This document shows, one piece after another, positions 56,978 to 64,000 of a stretch of 64,000 nt of DNA. The notes beneath the pieces were generated by a model. That model was not told where the DNA came from and made no database searches. It worked only from the letters and a program-made list of their open reading frames with translations. A program made the position numbers and the translations under genes. The stretch comes from Lantana camara. Its lineage: Eukaryota; Streptophyta; Magnoliopsida; Lamiales; Verbenaceae. Each line of letters opens with the position of its first letter. Position 1 is the stretch's first letter. The stretch lies in contig CM074863.1 in the NCBI GenBank assembly GCA_037501455.1, positions 11,218,001 through 11,282,000 on the forward strand, read 5' to 3'.

Positions 56978-59036
56978 ATGGTTGCTACAAGGTCCAACGC
57001 CGCGGGAGGAGGAGATAACACTTCCCATGATGTCAACACCATCGTTGCCCCCATCCCTGTGGGCGGAGGCCCACCCCCCACCGTCACTGAGGGTGGAGTA
57101 CCCCCCACAGGGGTGACTACGCAGGCAGAATCTTCAGTTCCCCCACCAGCACCGCCGCAACCACCGGCTTCTGGTGCCGCTGGAGGAATTCCTCACTCTG
57201 CTCATCCACAGCCTCCCCAAGCTCAATGGGTACAGGCCCATGCAAACCCGGGAGGTCAGAGTTACATGATGCCGCCGCCGGGATACACGCTTACTCCCAC
57301 TGTTATGGTGCCGCCGGTTCAACCGTACCTCGCCGGCCAAATCCAGCTCCCGATGGTGATTCCCAGGGAGGTGGAGGGAGTAGAGTTACCCCCGCTAACT
57401 ACTCAGCAGTTGAGGGCTCTTTATGCCCAGTGTGAGGTTCAGGCGGTCACTGCGCCCACGGCCCTCTACAACGTGGTGCAGGGCAAGAATGAGTCTCTTC
57501 GCTCGTTCTTCGCCCGCTTCAACAAAGTAATTCTGCAAGTAGAAAGGCCGTCCATGGACTTCTTGATCCCAGTGCTCTTTCAGGCTGTAGATCACAAGCA
57601 ATATGTGAGCAAGAAACTTGTTGATGCTATCGTGGAGAGAAGACCCGGGACACTTATGGCCTTAAGGGAGGTGGCCGAGCCGTTTTTCGCGCTCGAAGAC
57701 ATGTACGGGACGAATGGGCCCAGACATCACAGCCCAACAAGAAACGAGCGCCACCCTGAACGAGGACGCGAGATCACTGTTAAGAAAGAGCGTCATCAGG
57801 AGCGCAAAAGGTCGCCGCTGCCCCCTCGACGTTTCGAGCGTATTCCACTCACCCGGCCGAACTCGGAGGTCTATAACCTCTCTGACAAGAAACTCTTTAA
57901 GAGACCCATCAAGATGAGAGAGACTGAGTCGCTGAAACGTTCCAACAAGTACTGTGCCTTCCATAAGCAGAAGGGGCACGACACGGACGAATGTCGCCAG
58001 CTGGAAGCTAAGATTCAGAGGCTCGTTGCGGGGGGACACTTGAAGGAATTTGTGAAAATTCTGGAGCGATTTGATGAACGCTGTCGAGATCGTTCCCGGG
58101 AGAGAAGAAGGAGCCCGTCCCCGTCAAGAAGTCCACGAGGAGGGGGCCCCCCTGAGACCAGCAGCCGTCGGGGCAACAAGGGAAAGGCCCCTGAGCACGA
58201 GAATACGCCTTTTGATGTCATCAGCATGATAGCAGGGGGCTCTTCGGGGGGAGATTCCGGTGCCGCTCGGCGAAGGTATGTCCGGAGTTACGACCAACGC
58301 CCATCCGTGCCCAAGCCCGTTTATGCTATACAAAAGATTAAGGATCAGCGTTCCCGAGAAAATGATGTAATAGGCTTTGATGACAGGGATTTAGGGCACA
58401 TTGTAACACCCCATGGGGAAGGTGAAACTTCTGACTGCCCCATGGTGGTTAGTGTGGATGTCCACAATCATGTTGTAAAAAGAGTGTTAGTGGATAGTGG
58501 AAGCTCTGTTAATGTTTTGCCTTACTCCACATTTTTAAAGATGAATGCTGACCTCCCACTAGAGCCTCTTAAAACGGCTCTCATTGATTTTGGGGGATCA
58601 GAAGTCGTCCCGCGAGGGCAGATACGTTTGGCCACCTCATTCGGCCGAGCCCCCCAGCGAAAGACGCTCGTGGTCACTTATGCCGTGGTAGAGATTGATA
58701 TTCCCTACAACATCATAGTTGGGCGCCCAGCCCTCCTTGATTTCAAAGCCATCATCTCCACCTATCATCAGAAGATTAAGTTCCCCACCCCCGAGGGCAT
58801 GGGAGAAGTGTTGTGCAATGTACAAGAGGCTTGGGAATGTTACATGTTGTCCCTTAGAAAACCCAAAACGGAGAAAACCTTCCAAATCGGATCCACCAAA
58901 AATTCTGTGGACTTTCCCAACCTGGACGAGGGTGGTCCAATACGCAAGAGGGCCAAGTTGTACAAAAAGAAGAACAAGAGGAGGAAGGATGCTGGTACCA
59001 AGAGTCCCCTCGATTGTACCCCTCCAGGGACGGTCG
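56978..59036 (+). CDS. gypsy gag-protease polyprotein (Tat/Athila-like), cut by a copia insertion
   Basis: Structural and protease part of a gypsy polyprotein, open for 686 codons until the copia insertion; the last residues (VLGIVP and stop at 59056) come from the copia LTR. A Pro/Gly-rich N-terminus is followed by the gag piece QGKNESLRSFFARFNK, then an Arg/Ser-rich region, a zinc-knuckle-like C326-x2-H-x4-H-x4-C (YCAFHKQKGHDTDECRQL), and an aspartic protease with catalytic D506 in LVDSGSSVNVLPYS and the flap-side YNIIVGRPALLDF. The segment normally before QGKNESL, holding the front of the capsid domain, looks largely deleted: only about 40 residues separate it from the low-complexity N-terminus. 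Reverse transcriptase and integrase are not visible; any remainder would lie beyond the copia element. Confidence 0.85.
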
Positions 59037-60997
59037 TGTTAGGAATAGTGCCCTAGAAAGCCGATTGTATATCCGCTTTGTGCTTTTCCTTATTGTAATC
59101 ACAGACAATCTTTGAATGAAATAACGAATTGAGGCAACACTTCTTTATATGCTCTTGTTTGGTATGCGTTTACCTTAGCTGTGCATGTATGAGAACTCCC
59201 CTAATCCTGATGACTTTAGGACTCTACCATTTAGGTGAAATGGTTCATGAAACGAGCCCTATATCACATAAGTCATGATTAGTAAAATACTCCAAGCCGA
59301 TGAGTCCTACAGACAGTGGGAGTGTCAACCTGACTCCTCTAAGGCTTGCTTGTGGGATCACGCCCTTAAGAAGGACCACCTTGTTTCATGGAGGTGCAAA
59401 GTGTATAGTTGATACGTACGTGATACATGAGGGTGCTTACTTTAATAAGTAAGTTCACTGAGGTGCTCCGTGTGAGAGCATTCCTAAATGGGAAAGGAAG
59501 TTTCTATTTCAGGAAATGGAAACTTCCAGATTAGGAAATATCTCACGAGTCATTGATGTGATTAATTGATCCTTAGACTTGAGGTTCCTTGTCACTTTAT
59601 GAGTTAACTCTATAGTCTTAGGTATAAGCTTTAAAGGGTGTCGCCTTAGACAACTGATTCAAGGCTTATGCTGGGGCTGCACAAGTGATTCATGAAAGTG
59701 AATGAGAATCAAGATAGGACCTACACTTGCATTTGCAAGGTGATCTCTTATTGTGTAAGTCATTCATATGCCATATGGAGTCCTTGGCCAAGGCAGTAGA
59801 TCAAGACATCAAGAAAAGGGTTTCTTGGATTGAGATCAAATGGATATGAAATGCACTTAGCTTTAAGACCGGATTATTAGGGTTCTGATTATTCCCTTGC
59901 CCTAGATCTTGGTTGAGAGATAGTAAGTAGGAGGATTGTATCTCACATGAATCAATGACTTAAAGGTTCTGTCGAATCCGAACATTCCAATTCAGCTAAG
60001 GGTTAAACATCTGTTGCTAGACTATGGTCGTTTAATCTGTGGACTGATTAATTAATTAGTGAATTAATTAATTAGGGTCACTGCTAATTGAATTGAGAAC
60101 CTAGAGGGTCACACACAACAACTTGGTTACATGAGTTGAGGCTTTAAAATGATTAAACGAGTTAATCGGGCCAAGAGGGTTCCACACGTGTGAAATCACA
60201 CGTGTGGCTCACGTTAGTGACACGTGTCACTGTGACACGTGTCACACACGTGTGAATATATATATATTATATATATATATGTATTAAATAATTAAATGTG
60301 TTAATTATTTAATAGATTTTGGTTTAATTTTTGAATTAAAAAGAAAGTCTTATTTTGGAGAAAATAATCTAGTTAATTAATTACGAATTAATTAATTAGA
60401 TAAAATAAGTTATTTATTTTAAATAAATAAAGTATAAAATTATCCAAAAATAGTTTGGATATTTTTAGCTCTCTTAAAAGTTGACTTGAATTAGAATTCA
60501 AAGTCAAAGTTGGAAAATACTTGATGATCAAGTAATAGGAGAGAGAGGAACCAAATCCTTGCCCAACAAGGGTTAGGATCGGTACCCCTCTCCCTTTCCC
60601 TATATATAGGGGAGCTCATGCTCCCCTTTAGAGCTAATTGGCAATTCTTTTGGTTCATGTGTTGAACACCTTCCTTTCTCCAAGATTAAATAAAACCCTA
60701 GGTTAAGCCTAAACACTAACTAGAGAACTAGCATCCTTACTAGTTAGATTGTGATCAAGTTGGTGGACTTTCTCTAGAGACTTCAAGTTAGAAGTTTGAA
60801 GATTCGAGCTTTACCAAGGAGAGGGGATCAAGCCGTAAGAAGAGCGTTCTTGGGTGGCTTGAAACGCTTCAAGAAAGAACAAAAGAAAAGTAAGTTTCTT
60901 AATTCCTTCGAATTTGGTTACACGATTGCGAGTCCAAGATCCTTTTGTTGGGAAAATTTTTTAAATTCCGCTGCTTTCTGATTCGTGTTTTCCAACA
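59037..60997 (+). mobile_element. 5' LTR of a Ty1/copia retrotransposon inserted in the gypsy element
   Basis: A 1,961-bp LTR, from TGTTAGGAATAGTGCCCTAG to TTTTCCAACA, with TGTT...AACA ends. It starts inside the gypsy gag-protease frame; the five bases before it (GGTCG, 59032-59036) should be the target duplication. A TATA box (TATATATA) lies at 60601-60608, followed by a small hairpin, ggggagc then gctcccc. A cluster of G-boxes lies upstream. The tRNA-Met primer site follows. The length points to a large copia lineage. Confidence 0.85.
60185..60252 (+). promoter_or_regulatory. cluster of five G-boxes (CACGTG) in the copia LTR
   Basis: CACGTG occurs at 60185, 60199, 60221, 60236 and 60247, each in the longer palindromic context acacgtgt. 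The cluster lies about 350 bp upstream of the LTR TATA box. In plants G-boxes bind bZIP and bHLH factors and, when clustered, often give abscisic-acid or light response. Function here is inferred. Confidence 0.8.
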
Positions 60998-60999
60998 AG

Positions 61000-61012
61000 T
61001 GGTATCAGAGCC
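61000..61012 (+). promoter_or_regulatory. copia primer-binding site (initiator tRNA-Met)
   Basis: TGGTATCAGAGCC, two bases after the LTR end, complementary to the 3' end of plant initiator tRNA-Met. Diagnostic of Ty1/copia elements and it fixes the LTR boundary. Confidence 0.92.
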
Positions 61013-61330
61013 ACCTCGTTAATCGTGTTTCTGATTCGTCTCAATTATTCTGAATTTGGTAGAAATTCTTAGGCTTAGATGCGAATTAGGTATTCATGAG
61101 TTCTTTTAAAAAGCCTGAAATACGAAACTGTAATTTTTCTTGAATTTCTGAAACTGCTTTCTTAAAATTGTGTTTTTGGAAAACCGTTTTGATATAAATT
61201 AATTTAATTCGTGTTTTTGAATTTTGGATTGTTTTGGTTTTTGAACTGAAAGTACGAAACACGAAACCGCGTTACGAAAACGCGAGCCTGGACATGCTAA
61301 GGCGTAGCACGCTAGGCCCGCCCGCCCAGC

Positions 61331-61397
61331 AGTCCCGCAACCGCGCGGGACTGCCCGCCGCTGCCGCCCGCCAGCACCTCCCGCAACCGCGCGGGAG
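61331..61397 (+). repeat. two short hairpins with identical loop in the copia leader
   Basis: Hairpin 1: AGTCCCGC (61331-61338), loop AACCGC, GCGGGACT (61345-61352). Hairpin 2: CTCCCGC (61378-61384), loop AACCGC, GCGGGAG (61391-61397). The stems differ at their outer pairs by compensating changes while the loop is kept. They lie in the G+C-rich block. Confidence 0.75.
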
Positions 61398-62700
61398 CCT
61401 TTCCTGCCTCCCGCCTAGGCGCAGCGCGCGCCTTGCGCGCGAGAAGGCGTGCACGCGCCGGCAGCCTTGCTGCTGGCGTGCGCGACGCGGTGCGTGCTCT
61501 CGGCCTGGGCTGGCGCGCGGGCGAATCCGGGCCCTTCGTTTCGCGATCTTGATTTTCGTGTTTAGTCCAATCCAATCCCGATTTAGTTTTTCTGAAAAAT
61601 TTTATTTATTAAATTTGAATTATTTTTGAAATAATTGTTTAAATTGGGATTTTAGAAATTTAAGCGATTTGAACTTTGGAAAAATTACAATCTTTATTTT
61701 CTGAAAATATTGAAAGAATAAAATTATTAATTTTCAGAAATTAATTGGAATTTTATTAGTTCATTGTTTTTCGGGTTTTATAAAAAAAGGGCTCTTGAAC
61801 AAGAATTGCATCTAAGTCGTGTTTTAAGCTATTAGAGCTTAAAACGAGAATTTTAATTTATTGGTTAAATTTAAATTCTTGCAAAAGCATGTTAGGTGAT
61901 CATGGGTTTAGATCTATGTATGGTTTTAATTTATGCACATGGATGGTTTAAATTGGGGTTGGAGCCCTATAGTTGCGTTTTTCAATTGAGGTTGGAGCCT
62001 CACTTATGTGCGTACTGTTATGTGATTTATTATGTGGCTTTCCATATTACTGTTTTTGAGGCCGGGGTATGCCCCGTGTAATTGTCTAAGGCCAATATGA
62101 AGATTGAGCCTTATTACTTTATGTCTTTTTCTTTTTATTGTAATTTGAGAGTAGAGATAGGTGGTGAGGTTTTTTTTTCATTTTGGAGACAATGCACCCA
62201 TGGAGTAAGATGGACCACATTCAAGTAACAAGGAGGCCATAAGTGAAGATCCCTCAAAATGTTAGGGAGGGGGAATCTCAATTGTTAAATGTAATAGAGA
62301 TAGGGCTCGTATTTTGTTACCGCTTTCCCTTATGTGATTTAAACTGTTTATGTGGCATGTATGTTAGAACTTGTGATTGTGGAGTGGCTCCCACATATCA
62401 CGCATAAGATAGGTAGAACCCATGATCATTACATGTTAGTATCATGCTAGGACATGTTATCTGTTTATGTGCTTGTTTGATATGCATTTAAGTGTACTTG
62501 CATTAATCAAGACTAATAAAATTGGATAACATATATGTTGGTGAGGTCGAACCGGACAACTCTCCGGTTGATTCGAAAATTCCCCTTAAATATTAAGCTA
62601 ATTTCGAACAAATAGGTGTTTAATTCGAGATGCCAATTTTGAATTAAATTCCTAGCATTCCATCAATAGGTTTTAAGTTTAGTAAGTGAATCTGGTTATT

Positions 62701-63020
62701 GTCCGCGAGTCGTGGGATAGCTAGTGGAGCTTATTAGTTCTTAGTTACCTAATTGATCATTTTAAATGATCAATATTTCATGGTCAATTTTAGCAAGGGC
62801 GATGTCCGCGAGTCGTGGGTCGTTCGAACTAAGTTTTGGTCATGATCTTATGATTGATGGGTCTAGCTTAACGCCTAAGTAAATATGGATGTCGCACGAG
62901 TCGTGGGTCCATATTGAAAGATAGGTGATGCAAAAACAATTACTAAGAGTTCTAAAGGTGTTAGAATTGGTAAGTTGTACCTACCTAGGGTTCTTACTTA
63001 GAATGTCCGCGAGTCGTGGG
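62701..63020 (+). repeat. four dispersed copies of a 16-base motif in the copia leader
   Basis: gtccgcgagtcgtggg occurs at 62701-62716, 62804-62819 and 63005-63020, with a variant (gtcgcacgagtcgtggg) at 62891-62907. Spacings are about 103, 87 and 114 bases. The sequence between copies is not repeated, so this is not a simple tandem array. Confidence 0.85.
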
Positions 63021-63226
63021 TTAGAGGTAAAATGCCTAGGATCTTAGTACCCACTGGGAAACGTGTTCCTCTTAGATCTTTGGGAATTATAGATCTTTGA
63101 AAAACAGTGGGAGCTGCATTAGATTAAAGACCTTATCTTTTGTATATCGTTATAATTCAGCATGCTCACTAGTTCTCTGTTTTACCATTTAGGTCGTAGA
63201 TTCTGTGATTCTCTACGTGTTTTGAA

Positions 63227-64000
63227 ATGGCAACTAAAAACCCTCTTGTATCGATCCTCGAGTCAAACAAGTTGACTGGTCCCAACTATTCTGATTGGCT
63301 GAGGAATCTAAAAATCATTTTAGATTCTGAGAAGAGAACTTATGTTCTCTTCGAAGGGGAGCCCAGTCCCGAAGGGGAGGCTCCCACTCGGGCCGAGCGG
63401 GATGCGATTCAGAAGTGGAAGGATGATAATCTCCAAGCCCGTTGCCTTATGTTGGCTAACATGTCTCCGGACTTGCAAAAACAACATGAGGCCATGGAAT
63501 TTGCTTGGGAGATTTACAACCACTTCGAGCAACTTTACCGCCCTCATGAACATGTTACAAGGTATAACACTTCAAAGGAATTGTTCCACTTGAGAATGAG
63601 GGAAGGTTCAAGTGTCCATGAATATGGACTCAAGTTTCTTGCCCTTACTGAGAAACTTGCTTCCATGGACATGCCACTGAAAGATGAGCTTTCAGTGGAT
63701 TTGTTGCTAGCTTCGCTCCCACCATCATTCAACCCATTTGTCCTTAACTTCAACATGAATCATGCTGGTGCTACTGTAGCTGTGCTGATTAGTCAGCTTG
63801 TGACTGCTGAAAGCACGATCAAGAAGGACAATAAGGTTTTGATGGTGAATGCTCCATCTTCCTCTTCTGGGCCTTCTAAAGGTAAGGGCAAGAAAGCCCA
63901 AAAGAAGAAGAAGAAACCCCTTAGGCCGACTGGTGGCATTTCGAAGGGAAAGGCCCAAAAGAAGAAGCGTGATCAGAAAGAGGATGTTTGCTTCCATTGT
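63227..64000 (+). CDS. copia gag (partial, runs off the right edge)
   Basis: Gag of a Ty1/copia element, which forms the virus-like particle around the element's RNA. Open from the ATG at 63227 to the window end, 258 codons. The N-terminus MATKNPLVSILESNKLTGPN leads into NYSDWLRNLKIIL, the typical start of copia gag. The UBN2-type core includes EIYNHFEQLYRP, LFHLRMREGSSVHEYGLKF and VDLLLASLPPSFNPFVLNF. A Lys-rich linker follows, and the last visible residues, CFHC, begin a CCHC zinc knuckle. No stop or frameshift in the visible part, so the element may be young. Protease, integrase and reverse transcriptase should follow outside the window. Confidence 0.9.
   Translation, partial: MATKNPLVSILESNKLTGPNYSDWLRNLKIILDSEKRTYVLFEGEPSPEGEAPTRAERDAIQKWKDDNLQARCLMLANMSPDLQKQHEAMEFAWEIYNHFEQLYRPHEHVTRYNTSKELFHLRMREGSSVHEYGLKFLALTEKLASMDMPLKDELSVDLLLASLPPSFNPFVLNFNMNHAGATVAVLISQLVTAESTIKKDNKVLMVNAPSSSSGPSKGKGKKAQKKKKKPLRPTGGISKGKAQKKKRDQKEDVCFHC

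Larger units (their letters stand above)
61013..63226 (+). other. long untranslated leader of the copia element
   Basis: About 2.2 kb between the primer site and the gag ATG, without a long open frame in the gag direction. It holds a very G+C-rich block (about 61265-61545) with paired hairpins, and four copies of a gtccgcgagtcgtggg motif between 62701 and 63020. Long structured leaders occur in some plant copia lineages and may serve packaging or translation control. Confidence 0.7.

Noticed and set aside
60181..60260. CRISPR-like or other short spaced palindromes (CACGTG cluster)
   Set aside because: Repeats are 6-10 bases, irregularly spaced and inside a plant LTR. They are read as promoter elements.
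61234..61629. Long frames on both strands in the G+C-rich part of the copia leader
   Set aside because: Openness follows from high G+C content with few stop codons; no similarity to retrotransposon proteins, and it precedes the real gag.

Overview
The window is nuclear DNA from a flowering plant, almost certainly a eudicot. It is AT-rich, genes are split by short GT-AG introns, and the recognisable proteins (14-3-3, QUASIMODO-like methyltransferase, KTI12, GH1 beta-glucosidases, KIB1-4/DUF295 F-box proteins, UDP-glucose dehydrogenase, MRS2 magnesium transporter) are plant families. Ty1/copia and Ty3/gypsy retrotransposons, SINEs and MITEs lie between and inside the genes. The species cannot be named from the sequence.

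Layout. 1-531: 5' part of a 14-3-3 gene (minus). 1806-6200: an eight-exon Golgi methyltransferase gene (minus) with a leader intron and upstream ORFs. 9824-11690: KTI12/DRL1 (minus), one coding exon plus a leader intron. 12597-16107, 35221-38671 and 40988-45351: three intact BGLU42-like GH1 beta-glucosidase genes, all on the plus strand. The first two are recent duplicates, similar from promoter to 3' flank; the third is older and has lost one intron. Between copies 1 and 2 lie two KIB1-4/DUF295 genes (16906-18093 minus, 19889-20839 plus) around a large palindromic Harbinger-like element, then decayed DNA: a P4-ATPase fragment, a possible mitochondrial insertion, a TTM1/TTM2 pseudogene, a small ORF with a zinc-finger-like motif, and a UDP-xylose synthase pseudogene.

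46544-47986: UDP-glucose 6-dehydrogenase, one coding exon. 48787-53193: an eleven-exon MRS2 magnesium transporter (minus). One of its introns holds a 1.7-kb Mutator-like element with 10-bp target duplications, and one exon carries an 11-codon tandem duplication. 53194-56092 is AT-rich intergenic DNA with a SINE and a Harbinger-like element. From 56093 the window is retrotransposon: a gypsy element (LTR, primer site, gag-protease) interrupted at 59036 by a copia element with a 1.96-kb LTR, a 2.2-kb leader and a gag that runs off the right edge.

Several genes concern the cell wall or UDP-sugars (UGD, the UXS pseudogene, the QUL-type methyltransferase), but nothing indicates a co-regulated cluster. 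The coherent unit is the beta-glucosidase array. I found no wholly new system. The most unusual features are the palindromic element, the copia LTR and leader (five G-boxes, four copies of a 16-base motif, two covarying hairpins), the Mutator-like element and exon duplication in the MRS2 gene, and the parallel MITE history of the glucosidase introns.
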